64,000 nucleotides of DNA from Nigrospora sphaerica (GCA_018287875.1 JAGVVL010000002.1:1054001-1118000), one strand, 5' to 3'. Shown: positions 34,174-46,227, counted from the first letter of the stretch. The notes: generated from the sequence alone by a model not told the origin. A program made the numbers and translations.

Positions 34174-35033
34174 TCATAAAACGATGCAACAGCAGCCGGC
34201 CCGCGACGTGGCCGAGCTGGTCTCCTTGGTGCCCTTGGTGGCTTGCTCCTCGTCGATGATCTCCTGCGGCTTCACCGTCATGTGCACGGGGTTGGGACTG
34301 GTGGTGCTGAAGTCATAACCTGAGAGGGGGGGGTGGAAAAGACGCGGTTAGTCCCAGGGCGTCGAAACCCGACCGGCGAGCGGCACGACTTACTCTTGAG
34401 CGTGGACTTGTCTTCCAGCAGCTTCCCCATACGGATTAGCCGTATGCTCGTGGGCTCCCTCGGGGCCGCCTCCCATTCCTGCCGCCAGTCGCGTAATATG
34501 AGCTCCTTGAGGGTGTAGACGGTGATGCTCGTAATGTCCATTTTGCCCTCCTCGTTCAGGGCCGTCACGTTCACGTTCCGCCTCCGGAGGTACTTCTCGT
34601 GGATCTTGAAGGGGTGCCGCGTGTTAGACGACGTCACGATGAGCATGATCTCGATGACGGGTTCGCCCTTGATCCCCTCCTCCGCCGAGTCGGCCGGCCC
34701 GATCGCCAGGGGCTCCGGTTCGTCGGCGGCGGCGGGCGGCTCCTGGCCCTTGGTCGATGCGGCGTCGGACGGCGCCGCGGGCTCGGCGTCGTTCGAGGGC
34801 GCGTTCTCGGCTGTCGCGGTCACGGCGGCGGCGCTACCGTCCTCGCCGTTTGGGGGGACGGCGGCGCCGTCTTCCTTGGTCAGGGAGGCCTTGGAGAGGT
34901 CGTCCATTTCTAGTGCACCTTGCAGTTTGGGCGGTTGTGACGGGGATGAAACGGTCGTCGCCGTCGGCTGCTGGTGCTCCTGGTCATCCCGTGATTCCGC
35001 CATTGCGCCCGAGGACGGAGCCGTTTCGGCCAT
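34174..35033 (-). CDS. Membrane-anchored ubiquitin-fold protein (UBL3/MUB-like)
   Basis: Two exons, 34394-35033 and 34174-34319, encode 261 residues. The 74-bp intron joins STLKS to YDFSTTSPNPVHM. The N-terminal 125 residues are Ala/Pro/Glu/Asp/Ser-rich and look disordered. A ubiquitin-like domain follows: IEIMLIVTSSNTRHPFKIHE, ITVYTLKELILRDW and IRLIRMGKLLEDKSTLKSY. The protein ends GCCCIVL, a CaaX-type box with Leu as the last residue, which favours geranylgeranylation; the preceding cysteines could be palmitoylated. This is the layout of UBL3/MUB proteins, which sit on the plasma membrane and are not conjugated through a C-terminal diglycine, and none is present here. The ATG at 35033 was chosen because the frame beyond it has only a non-ATG opening. 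Another ATG lies ten codons in. Confidence 0.88.
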
Positions 35034-38000
35034 GGTGTCGGGGAAAGGCGCGCTGGATGGGGAAACTCCAAAGTGGCAGAAACGGTCGATGCGGCTTGCG
35101 CCCGGTGGACGAGAGACGCGGTTGCTGCTAAAAGGGTCCCGGGTGCAGGCTGGCCGCGGCAACGATAGGAGGCGACGGGGGCGGGAGGCGCGACAACGGT
35201 TGGTTTGGTTTGGGGCTGTCAGGGACGACCTGTCGTGGGCAGAGAATACGGATGTGGTAAGTACGGCTATCGCCTCGGTGCTGTCGAGCAACCATCAATC
35301 GGGGAACCGGTTCGGGAGGCCCACGTATGGCTGAAACGGGGAAGGGGAAGAGAGACGGGCGGGCATACCAGAAGAATAGGAGCGTCGAAAAGGCGGCCGG
35401 TGAAGTTTGGCTCGTTAGATTGCTGCAGCGGCAGGCGTAATAGTTTGGAAATTAGGTAAACTCGAGCGGGCAATAAAGGCCGAGTAGGGATGCTGCTATG
35501 TATGTACGTATGTACAGTTGGGACGAAGAAACACGGCGCGTGCGTCTCGTCCTTGGTCGATTCGGTCGCAGGGCCTACGGGAATAATAGCAGGTCAATCA
35601 CCCGAATCGTCTGACAGGTTTGCCGATGCTGCTGTGGTGGTGACGAGATGACGAGAGGGGGGGGGAGCACGGCAAATGGCAAATGGCAAATGGGCGGCTG
35701 TGATGAGTCGTGGGTTTGGCAGCGGCAGGACTCCCCGGGCGCTCTGTTCACGGGCGACGCAAGCACGTCTCCAGTCAACCCTTCACTGTGTCTATCTGAA
35801 CGGCGGACGATGCGCACGTGGCGCGAAACAGAACGATCAAGACGGGAGAGAGCGCTCGCTCCCCATGCGACCGACTAACCGATGTAACAGACTGGGGGTG
35901 GGTTTGATGCAACAAGAGAGGAAGCGCCCCTTGAACGCGCCGGGCCAGGGAGCCAAAGAAAGGAAGCAATCAATCCATCAATCGCACGGGGGGACGGTCC
36001 AGGGGGGGGGGATTCGGTCTGGGGGAACTCTTCGTACCTTGGGTAAATTTCGTGACGGCGGCGACACAGACACACTGACACGCAAGACGATGCGACACAG
36101 CACAAACGACGACACAGCACTCACTTTACAGCTCGGGAACGGGACCCGGAGGTAGGCAAGGTCCCGTAGGTAATAAACAACCAAGGTTCCCAAATACCCA
36201 AGCCCCGACGGCGGGACCGCTTTGATGGATGCTGACTGGTTGTTTGCTGGGGGGAAGGGATGCGACGAGACGGGGGGGGAGGGGATGGGATGGATGATTG
36301 ACGGGGGTTCCCCGTCTGCGGCCAGACGGTTAATTATCCGGGCCACCAGCGGCTCGACTTTTGTGACCCGTCGGGCGGTTGTTGTAGGTTATGAACGGGA
36401 GGCGCTTTGCGTTACGTTACGCCTGCACCATCCGGGGGTGGAAGACGGACAGTGAAAACGGGGGTTGACGACGGAAAGTACCGGGCAGGATGGAGGAGAC
36501 GCAGAAGCAAGGGACGCGATTAATTGTTTCAAGTATGTATTCGGGAGGCTTTTTTGCCTGTCTCTGTTCTTTCTCTCTCGATAGAAGGTTAGGTAGGCTG
36601 CTAGGTACTGGTAGGATCAGACGGGGCGCGACTCGCATTTGGTTTTGTTCGGTTGGCTTAGGTTGAAGCTGGCCGCTGGAGTCCCATGCGTGTGTGGCTC
36701 TAGCGGCCGCCGCTACGGCCGTGCAAGGAGTCCGCTGCCCGCTTTCCAGCCCGATTTGCCCGCCTTGCCCAGGAGCCAGTCCGCCCGTGTAATTGGGAAA
36801 AAGGTGGGCGGCGGGTCTTGGTCTTTTTCCTTTTCTCCCCCCCCCCCCCCGTGGTCACGACGACGACATGCAGCCAAGCATCACGGGGGAGATAAGCCAG
36901 CGTCCTCTCCCTCTTCCCATGGGGTTTTGGGCAGGGGGGTTAAGGGAGGGGGGGGTCATCGCCACCTCCAACTCTTGCCCCCTCTCCCCTCCTCTGCCGA
37001 GGCTGGGTCTAATGCCGGCCTAGGTGCAACTTTAGGTACGAAGTTTGGCGGGCAAGCTGGCAAGCTGGCAAGCCGGGATGGACGGACGGTTGGGCTCTCC
37101 GGTAGCTCGTCCGCGGCTGAGCTGGAGCGTCGGTATGAAGTACCTACATCGTACTTGACCTCAAGTATCCAGCTTGCCGACGCCGTAGAAGAAGACGTGA
37201 CCAGGCGTTTCGTTCCATGCTTCATCTCCGCCGACTGCAGTACAGGCTGCATATAGTTCGGGGGAACCTCCTATCCTAGCGCCCATCCTTCGCTGCCTCC
37301 AGCTTGAGGACAAGTCACCACCTGCAGGCTTTCGCTTCGCTGTTTCCCATTCTGCGTGTTTGCCGACGGGTGTCCATGACAGGCCACGGACCTCGAGTTC
37401 CCCGTCGTCTCGTTGCTGGACTCTCCCGTATCCATAATAAGTGCCCTTCGTAAGCATGGGCAATCTGGTTTCCCACCCGTCTTTTCCCTTCTCCGGGGGC
37501 TCGAAATCGGCGCCGACGCACGCGCGCGGTGCTGAGACGAACCCCATACACCTGCATACGGCCCTAAACCGCGTGCTGGGTTCCATCGAGAGAGCGATGG
37601 GGTGTCCTTTTTTGCTGGTTTAGCTGCTTGGTGGCAGCGGCTCCCCCTTCCCCGGAAAAAGCACCCCCCCGATCCGCACGTCGGTCATCCCGGTTTTTCC
37701 AACTTGGGGCGTTTCCTTGAAGGATCCCCGCCCCAGCCCGTTGTTGAGTGAGTCTGTGAAACGTTGGAACGGGTTGCGCGCCCTGACGTCCAGTTGGCCG
37801 TCTTGGCACCGAGCCCGTGGACAAAGAGATAGCCAAGCTGCCACCGCTGGCGCCGTCTCTTTCTTGGTTGGCCCGGTCGCGTGAGCAACCGAGACCCCTT
37901 CCCTGGCTTCCTGAGCTTTCCCGGCTTTAGCGGCGGTCGGGCCTTCGGCAAACTCCATCGACAGAAGGGGGCCATCGCCATATGACGGGCATCGCTCGTT

Positions 38001-38692
38001 CCAAAATCCACCGCCGGGTTGCTGGGCTCCAAAGTTTCGGTCCTGTTCGGCATAGTCGACCCCTCGGAATTCATGGCCGATTCCGGCTGGCTTGCATCTC
38101 CACACCGAGGTAATAAGCGGCAGAGAATCCAGATGTTATCTTCTGCATTCGAGTTGATATAACTACTTGCTTATCAAACAAGAACTTGCGCAGAATTGGG
38201 GAATCGGCGTCTTTTGCTACAGGAGCCAGTGGCTCTACTCAAGTAAACCCGTTCACATTGCGCCTTTTGACTCTGGCTTTCTTTTGCTCGCCCAGCCCGG
38301 CCTGCGTTCCGGCTGCCTCTAGCGCGAGGCGGGCCTATATTGCCGCCGCTGACGAGGGCCAAAAGCCCCATTTCGACGGATCCAGCCTGGCAATTTGCAA
38401 GCCGTCGCTCCGCGATGCGGGAATGACGGCGGCCCAAAGAACCAACATTCATTTCACCGAGCCTTCCGGCTAGCGACCGGGATCCACAAGCCTTGGGCGC
38501 CCTCGCGTGCGGCAGCCGGCATCAGGAAAGCACGCCTTGGGGCGTGCAGGGCTTACGCTCTCATCGTTCGGGAGGCTCTTTGGAAGAGCCCGATGCGGCC
38601 GGCCTAGGGAGTGACGATCCTCGGTCCCCTCCTCATCCGGTGGAAGAGGGAAACGACGGGAGAGGCTCGCACACCATGGCAAGTCTCGGCCC
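35034..38692. other. Gene-poor 3.7-kb intergenic region
   Basis: This lies upstream of the UBL3-like gene and downstream of the NmrA-like gene. I see no credible gene. It carries low-complexity tracts: GGCAAAT three times at about 35673-35694, a 16-base C-run near 36837-36851 and GGCAAGCT-type triplication near 37051-37075. There is also an AGGTAGGCTGCTAGGTAC microrepeat at 36591-36610. Open frames at 36639-37256 and 37620-38105 are compositionally biased and unrecognised. A long UBL3 leader or a non-coding transcript is possible. Confidence 0.5.
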
Positions 38693-39902
38693 CTACGACT
38701 GAACTTTGGTGTGCTTGTCTGTCCAGTAGTTCTTGTCCTCGTCGTCGTACGTCCCCGGGGCCACGGGCTCGAAGTCGTCGTCGGTCAGCCGCTTTCGCTT
38801 CCGGTAGTCGCCGAACTTGGCCTTGAAATAGTCCTCAAACGTCGTCCGGCGGCCGCTTGGAAAGAGGTCGTTGTGGTACTCGCCATCGGGCCGCCGGAAG
38901 CGCCCCTGGCCCTGAGTGCCCTTGACCACGTACCAGAAGTCCACGGGGAACGCGCTGGCCTTCTGCAGGTCCGGCGGCGCCGCCGACGGGTCCGCCACGA
39001 CGGCGTGCATCCTCTCGAGCGGGATCTGCTCCTTGTGGACCGGCTTGTCCGAGTACTTCTCCAGCATGTCGGCGATGGCGTTGAGCGAGATGGTGTCGCT
39101 CTTGAAGTTGAGGTGCCGGTTCCGCGACTTGGACGGCTCCGCCAGCGACGCCACCAGGTAGCCCGCAAAGTCGCCGATGAGCGTGTAGTCGGCCTTGGCG
39201 TCGAGGTCCCCGATGCCGTGGACCACGTATTTGTCTACGTCTTCCTGCGTCCACGGACACCATGTGGTTTCGCGGTCTTGGTCGTAGAAGTCGCCGCAGC
39301 CGATGACCGTGTAACTCATCTTGCCTTCCAGCACGGCAGGGTGGAGCAAGACCTGCTCATTCAACCTGCGTCTTGTTAGCCACACCCGCGGGTGCCGATG
39401 GGGTCAGCGTAAAAAAACACACCTCGCCTTTTGATCCCACATCTGATATCATACGCAAGGTCAGCCTCCCCCTCGACTACGTGCCCCATCTGAACGACTC
39501 GGCGGGTTGACTTACAGCATGGACGTACCCAACCGGGTCGCCGGGCTTCCGGTATATGTGGTGCATGCCATACTCACTGGGGTAGAAGCGTTCCACGCCG
39601 GCATCGGCGGCAGCGTCCTGGATCGTGGGCTGGCTGTCCAGCGCCGGACCGCTGAGGGCGCTGACGACGGCGTCGACGCCCCGGAGCTCGTCGGACAGGC
39701 CGGCGCGCGTGACCTTGTCGAGGTCGAAGACGACGACGTCAGCAGCCGGCCTTTCGCCACCGTAGATGGGCAGGCCACGTTCGGTGCCGGGCGGCACGAA
39801 GCAGCGGATGGCAAAGGGCTTGGGGTGCGAAATCAGGGCCAGGAGTATCTGACGCCCAATCTGCCCGTTAGCGCCGAAAAGCGCGATGGTATCGAGGCTC
39901 AT
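38693..39902 (-). CDS. NmrA/isoflavone-reductase-like NAD(P)-binding protein
   Basis: Three exons, 39516-39902, a 20-nt exon 39423-39442, and 38693-39365, encode 359 residues. Junctions are in frame: GYVHA-MWDQKAR-LNEQVLLHPAV. The N-terminus is a Rossmann fold (IALFGANGQIGRQI, the GxxGxxG pattern), and VERFYPSEYGMH is typical of the NmrA-like, isoflavone-reductase-like atypical short-chain reductases. The later segment (YTVIGCGDFYDQDRETTWCPW; DFWYVVKGTQGQGRFRRP) matches fungal members of this family. The usual Tyr-x-x-x-Lys catalytic pair of classic SDRs is not expected. Substrate is unknown; relatives act in secondary metabolism or as redox sensors. The ATG at 39902 directly precedes the first beta strand (SLDTIALFG). 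Confidence 0.88.
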
Positions 39903-40964
39903 GGTGCTTCCCGGGGCCCCCTTTCCTAATTGTTTTCGGTAGGGCCGGCAATTGTTTTCTGAGCCGTTCGTTGGAGGAAGGAGACGTTTATAGATGGCTC
40001 GTATGCAATGCGCGTGCTGTAATATGAGCTGCGTGTGGGCGAACGGACTGTGTACACCTGATGTCGTGACGTTGAGCAGCGCTGCGTGGGCCAATGACGT
40101 CGTTTACGTGATATGGCCACCCATCTATGTCTATGACAAAACTGGCTCTCGACCCACGTGGAAAGAGGATCATGTTCTAGGAGGATGCCACTGTAAAATA
40201 TTCCGTCAATGTCAGTCTTCATCGGTTTAGTAACCGGATTCGCCTGAAGGTCAATTGGGGTTGTCTGTAACCAACTGCCCCGGTACCCTTTGGTCTAGTT
40301 AAAGTCCTTCCGATATTCGAATCATTTGAAGTTCAACCAGAGTCATCACTGCGCGAAGAACAATAATTCCAGCCATACTCGTCGCAATTAACGGTGAAAC
40401 CCCCCTTTCGAGACGAGGTTTGCCCTCCTCTCTCTAGGCGAAGGCGAGAAGGAAAAGATGGTCGAGTGGGACTCCTCTGGATATTTGACCCTAATTCGAC
40501 ACGTTTACCGATTCCTGGGTACGTGTACTTGAGTAAGGACTTGGACGCGTCTGTACTATAAAAGGATGTAACCAGACGTCTCATTGCGTTCTACCCGGTA
40601 ACAATTTCTAGACTGGGCGGATCTAAACGATCCGTGTTTGTATCTCAGATTCAGAGCAGCAGGCTACATCATGAAAGGCAATGATGTACACATCAGCCCG
40701 TTTGAAGCTGGGTGGTGCAGATATTCTACTCCCCAAGCGGTTGTCTCTGTGGTTATGTGAGGAGTCGTCACTAAGTGTCAATATAAATACCACATCAATG
40801 AGATGGAAGTCTTCAGCTCTCGCCCTCCGAATTCGCGGCCACGGGTTACATGAAAACAAGAGCCATGGTCATCAGCATGCGGCCGTGTGAGCCTCCTGGG
40901 CAGGTGCGAAATCCAATCGGTCGGCACCGTCTTGTCATGTATGCGTGCTTTGCCCCGGACGAAA
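39903..40964. other. Intergenic region
   Basis: This is the promoter of the NmrA-like gene at its left end (a CACGTG hexamer lies at 40155-40160) and the 3' flank of the next gene at its right end. A TATAAAAGG word at 40557-40565 on the plus strand has no gene downstream in that direction. No coding sequence is seen. Confidence 0.55.
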
Positions 40965-42309
40965 CTAAAGGAAACCCGGCATGTAGTCCTGAGAGGAGCC
41001 GGCCGGTTTGGTCGCGCCCGGAGGGGCCTGTTGCTTGCGGTTGCCACCAAGCCGCCTGGCAAGTCTACTTTTGATGCCGCTGAATGGGTCGTCGTCCGAC
41101 TCCGAGTCGGCCGGGGCGGCCGGCTCGGTCGTAGCCGTTTGAGGCTTGTACGCCAGGGTCGTACCGTTCAAGCTGCCCGATGACCTGGCCTCGGCCGGGT
41201 GTGGCTGGCGCGCTGAAGCCGTTTTTTGGGACCTGGGAAATGTTTCTACCTTGACGGGATGTAGCTGATGGGCCGCGACTGTCGAACTCGTAATGTTTGG
41301 GGCAATGGGTGATGGGAGCGACGCGGCGTGTTTCTCGGGGTTGGCCTTGCCCAGGCGGACTGTTTCCTCCGAGATTGAGGATCGTGCCCCGGGGTCGACA
41401 TGACGACCTGGGGCTTCCAAGTCGTCGCTATCACCATCTATGTCGAGTACCTGCGCCGCAGACTTTCCCGGAGGCCGCGTCTCAAAAGAAAGGGTGAGCG
41501 GCGCATCATTGCGACCGATTTCGGCAGTCCGGGACTCAGACGTTATCCACGTCCCGAGCGATATGCCGGGTATGCTGTCGAGCCGGGGCGCCTTTTTCCG
41601 CGGGCTAGCCATGAGCCCGTACAGCGACGTATTCTTGGGGAAAAGGTCGCCGGCATCGTCAGTGCCGCTGCTCTCGTCCGAGCGCCCCCGCTTGGCGGCC
41701 TTGTTCAACCAAAGTCGCTGCCTAGTCTCCTTTTGTTTCCTCAGGCGCTCGGCGCGCTCGTGTTTCTTCTTAACCAGCTCGGTCTTGCCGCCCACCACGG
41801 GCCTGGAGATCTGGCGAATGGTTTCTGCGTTTTGCGACGCCGCCACATCCTTGAGCCGTTGGTACTCGGCCACATGCAAGTGGGCAGTATATTGCTGCGC
41901 CGTAGTCAGGAACTCATCCTCTACCATGCGGAAGCCATCGTCGTACTCCAAGCCCTCGATCATGAAACTGCGTGGTCCCGGTCAGCATGATGTGGAATCC
42001 AGAAGCCCGCGAGTGTTGCACGTACCTCTCCTGTAGTTGCTCGGGAAGGGGGGAGGCCGATCCAAAGCGATCTGTATCTTCATCAGGTCCACGAGCATGA
42101 TTCCCAAAGTGCGACCTACGCTTACGTGGTACTCGACCCCCAGGTTTCTGAGAAAACTGACGCGCGGGTGTGGGAGTGTCCTTTGAATCCGTTTCGCTAT
42201 TTCCCTTTTCATCGGCCCGACTACGCTGGCGGGCAACGGGCGTACGCGGAGGTGGGCTCGGACGCGGCGCGACAGTGCTCTCGCGTTTCCATGGAAGTTT
42301 GCGTGTCAT
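40965..42309 (-). CDS. Uncharacterised basic, largely disordered protein
   Basis: Two exons, 42026-42309 and 40965-41967, encode 428 residues. The 58-bp intron (GTACGT...CGCAG) gives LPEQLQES-FMIEGLEYDDGF in frame. I do not recognise a domain. The N-terminal 95 residues are basic and Pro/Ser/Arg-rich (MTRKLPWKRE; KPGGRVPRKRR looks like a nuclear signal). The middle block, MVEDEFLTTAQQYTAHLHVAEYQRLK to QISRPVVGGKTELVKKKHERAERLRK, is helical, about 90 residues, and looks conserved. The rest is Ser/Pro/Asp-rich, with an acidic patch (DSESDDDPFSGI) before a basic end. A nuclear role in chromatin or DNA repair is plausible from composition only. The ATG at 42309 was chosen because the open frame upstream starts with a non-ATG codon. 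Confidence 0.75.
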
Positions 42310-43162
42310 GTTTCTGGATTTCGGTGGAAGGTCGGAGCAAGCGCAATTTTGAATTTCAGCATGGTATTCCTGCCCGGCGCAGATGATACGCTTCTCATGG
42401 AACGTGAGGTATCTAACGGTTGCCAGTAGGTGCAGCAGGTACTCAAACAGCTGCAACACCAGGCAGGTTCTTGGGTAGCATCGCAGACAAGGTATGGGAG
42501 TTAACGAGTGCCCTTAGAACCACCACCTGCAACTACAGGTACTGTGTAGGTAGGTATGTTACCTCAGGGGCCGGGGCGCTAAGTGAGAGCCAGGCAGACG
42601 CGGCGGTGTCTCCATCAGTCTAGGTTGACGATGATTGGGGAAAGACGTCGCGATGGGAATTTGGTCATGGATTGATGTTCATGCAGGTGCGGACAGCACA
42701 ACCGAAAGTTGAGGTCGGGCCCGTGGAGCCATGTGCTGCTAAAAATCATGGGTGTCTCGGCTCCACCCTTCGCGAGCTGCCATTGCAATGCCTACATAAA
42801 GCTGCTTACAAGCGCCTCTCAAGGCAGCTATTCAATGCCCAGGGGTCATGGCCAGGGTCCAATGAATGACGTTACCAGCGAATTTACATGCATGTTAACT
42901 AGATAGTTGCCGCATGCACTGGAGCCCCGCCGTGGTACCATCATATGCCCTGCAAGGCAATTGCGAGCAAGCTTTTTCTTTGCTCAGAAGGCCAGTTAGG
43001 TTGTTCCCAAAATAAGATGGTATTCATTGTCCTGGTTCCGACGCCGTGATCTCGTAGCCTACAAAACTTTTCACTCGCGGCAATGCTTTAAATAGAGAGG
43101 TATAGGTAGGGCTGGGCCCGTCTTCGCCACGAACACCCGCTACATACCCCAGTGGATGTGAC
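42310..43162. other. Intergenic region
   Basis: These 853 bp include the promoter of the uncharacterised basic protein (left) and the 3' flank of the aspartate aminotransferase gene (right). AGGTAGGTA microrepeats occur at 42547-42556. No gene is seen. Confidence 0.6.
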
Positions 43163-44636
43163 CTACTGGCTGTCCCGAACGGCCTTGTCAATCGCCTTCG
43201 CGACGTACTCGACGTTCCGCGTGTTCAGCCCGGCCATGCTGATACGACCGTTTTTGGTCATGTAGATGTGCGCGTCATTGCGCAGCTTCATTACTTGGTC
43301 CTCGGAGAGACCAGTAAAGCTGAACATGCCGATCTGGTCCGTGATGTGGTTCCAGGTGCCGGGCGTGCCGAGCTCCTCGAGCTTGGATCGCAGTGCCTTG
43401 CGCATACTAATAATGCGACCGCTCATGGTGCGCAGGTTGTCTTCCCACTCGGCGAACAGGGTGGCGTCGTTCATGACGGTACCCGCGATGCGGGCGCCGT
43501 ACAGTGGGGGGTTGGAGATCTCGGAACGCTGCAGGATGGCCAGCTGGGAAGCGATACGAGTAATGGTGTCCTGGGCGTCGGGCGCAGGGGCCGTGACGAA
43601 GTGGAAGCAGCCGGCTCGCTCACCGTAGAGACCAAAGTTCTTGGCGAAACTCTGGGCCACGACCAGCTCAAACCCTTGCTCGACAAAGTAGCGCACGGCG
43701 GCGTTGTCCTTCATCAGGTCGCCCGTGGCAAAGCCTTGGTAGGCGCAGTCGAAGAAGGGGAAGTGCCCCTTTGCGCGCATCGCGGCGGCAATCTCCTTCC
43801 ATTGGTCCATGGTGGGATCGACGCCAGTGGGGTTGTGCGCGCAAGCGTGTAGGAGGATGACGGACCGGTCGGGAGCACCGAGGATCGCCGACTTCATGCC
43901 CTCGAAGTCGAGGCCTTTGGTCTGCTTGGAAAAGTACGGGTAGTTGGCGACGGGGACGTTGACGTTGGAGAAGATCTGGTTGTGGTTGGCCCATGTCGGA
44001 TTGGAAAGGTAGACCTTCTTGGTGCCCGTATAGAAGCGCGAGAGGAAGAGAGCGCCCAGGTGAACAGCGCCGGTTCCCGAGATGGTTTGCACCGACGTGA
44101 CGCGCTTCTCCCGGATGGCGGGCGAGTCGGCGCCGCCCAGGATCAGCTCGGCCGCCTTGCTGGTGAAGGACGGGAGGCCGGCAATGGGGGCATATTCGTG
44201 GTTGAGCTCGGGGTCGTTCCGGAGCACGTCGTCGGCCTGATGGCGTACACGATGCGGTTAGCCTCGTGTATTCGACGGGGGGCGCTGGCGGAAGGGCAGA
44301 AGACCGCGTATGACGTAGCGGAATCACAAGTGCAGGGCAGGACACAACACACACCTTCTTAACTACGGGAAGTACCCAGGGTTTCGCGTTATCATCGCGG
44401 TAGGCGCCGATGCCCTGGAAACGAGTCAGCAAGGGGCGCGACGAGTAGAGATATATGGCGGGGTTGGCGATGACGACAGCCGTCGGCCAACACCCGCTCC
44501 GGGCATCCCAACTCACCAGATCGACCTTGTCGGGGCTCTCGTCGGCACGGTAAGCGCGCATCAAGCCGAAGAGGGCATCTTCGGGGGCCTGAGGGACGAC
44601 CTCGGCGGGGAAGTTGGTGGCTGTTGGGGTCGACAT
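43163..44636 (-). CDS. AAT2: Aspartate aminotransferase, cytosolic type
   Basis: Three exons, 44517-44636, 44355-44414 and 43163-44236, encode 417 residues. Introns are 102 and 118 bp, both phase 0. The PLP enzyme exchanges amino groups between aspartate and 2-oxoglutarate. Conserved elements are VDLGIGAYRDDNAKPWVLP, GLPSFTSKAAELILG, SGTGAVHLGALFL (phosphate cup), the Asp motif HACAHNPTGVDPT and the PLP lysine in AQSFAKNFGLYGERAG; the C-terminus has NGRISMAGLNTRNVEYVAKAI. I start at 44636 (MSTPTATNFPAEVV) because family members begin here and a TATA-like CATAAATA sits at about 44721-44728. That would place the start of transcription downstream of the in-frame ATG at 44711. If 44711 is used, a 25-residue basic extension is added. 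Confidence 0.93.
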
Positions 44637-46227
44637 TTGCTTGGCTATGCTCTGTACTCTGCGGACAGAATTGGCGTGGTATGAGGGATCGAAGGCTTTG
44701 CTGTTGGGCATCGTGCTACCTATTTATGGAGGGCCGGTTTGTTTGCTTCGGGGTCCGACAGGCGACCGATAATAGGAGGGCGCTGGCGAGAAGCTCGGGT
44801 ACCTTTGTAGCAGGCGGCGTCTCGGACCAGTCACTTCTCACACCTCCGCTACGAATAGGCTGACGCTGTTTGGTGCGGGTAGCGGGTGGGTGGAGGGGCA
44901 GGTGGGAGTTGAGGGGGATTCCGCTGTGGGAATGACGCTCGTTTCGGTTGGGCGAGGCACAGGCTGCGGGGCAGGTGTACCTATGCGGGCGGGCTGGGCC
45001 AGGCGGAAACGCACCGAGTAGCGCCTTGTTTTGGGGGATGGGGTCACTGTGGGGGGCCCGGGGTGCAGCTTTGGGGATGATACGACGCCCAGCGGGGGGT
45101 AGGAGTCCAGCCGCCAACTGCGCGAACGGGGTCGGGCAAGTATCGGTCGAGCGGGTGACAAGGGCTGGAAGCAAAGTCAGGCGCCCGCAGAACAACAGGG
45201 TGGTATGACTCTCTTCTCCATTGCCGCGGGGTCCACGGTTTTATAGGTAGGGTAAACATTACCTACTAACAACGGAAATGCCGGGAGTTGAGCGAGGGCT
45301 TCGTGGCCTTTCGCCGGTATATGGCTACCCACCTTACGTAGCGTTGCTTCACGAGCGTAGGACGTGGATGCCCAGAGGTATGGATATAGGTTGTTGGGCG
45401 CGCTGGGATGGAAGGATTGGGAAGGGGAGAGAAAAGATAACTTCAGGCGCGCCCGTCGGCTCGACAGAGACAGCCACCAGACTTTAATATGCTACCAGAC
45501 CCTGCCGCATGGCCGTGGGAATGGTGGGACCTGAACCGGCTCAACCCTCATCAGCCGGAGTCTGTCATGTGGGTGCCGGGGTGAGAGCACCGCGGGCTAT
45601 GATCTCACCAGCTCTCTCGCCCGGCTAAGCCGAGGTGTATGTGGCGTGCATGGATTCAGACGACACGGCCGCGCCTGCGGACGCTGCTTTCGGCTATCTC
45701 GCACCACGGCTACCTCCTGCTTTATGTCGGGGGCTTATATACGTTATAAGAAGAAGCCTGCAGTAAAGTTTGAATATGTTGGGCCGAGACCATTCAGTGC
45801 CCCTGACTTGCAGACCCCGTTCCCCAATGAACCACAAACCCGTCAGCCATCGCGCGTCGTGCGGAGCCGGCATTTCCACCTCGCAAAGACTGCGCTGCCG
45901 CTGTATTTGCGCGTTAAAGTTGGCCGGCGCAAACCCCCGGATGGCCCGGGCCAGGCAAGTGCAGCCAAAAGACGAGCTGTACGGGATGGCCAACTACCTC
46001 GCTCTGTTGGCCCGGCGCACATGTGACGGAGCTGCTACCCGAGCTGCCACGCTGCCACGCCCAAACGGCGGGACCCCATCCAGAAATAGCCACGGAAGAC
46101 AGGGGCGCATTTCACATGTCCACATATCTGTTTCTTAAGGGGTCTGCGCGGCTTGGCCACCGCAAACCGCATCAGCCCGATCTACGATTAGACCCAAACC
46201 AAGTTACATGCGCAATCCCGTGCGACC
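44637..46227. other. Intergenic region
   Basis: This contains the aminotransferase promoter and the 3' flank of the SNARE gene. At 45520-45640 there is a structured stretch (GGTGAGA/TCTCACC and CCGGCT/AGCCGG inverted repeats) that resembles part of a tRNA but lacks a T-arm. Microrepeats of the AGGTAGGGTAAACATTACCT type occur at 45245-45266. No protein gene is seen. Confidence 0.55.

Noticed and set aside
36639..37256. A 205-codon plus-strand frame
   Set aside because: It runs through C-runs and Gly/Pro/Ser low complexity and does not open with a supported ATG context or show a domain.
45525..45640. Possible intron-bearing tRNA-Met on the minus strand
   Set aside because: An A-box-like stretch and an anticodon arm (GTGAG/CTCAC around CAT) can be drawn, but the T-arm does not pair and no matching acceptor stem exists.
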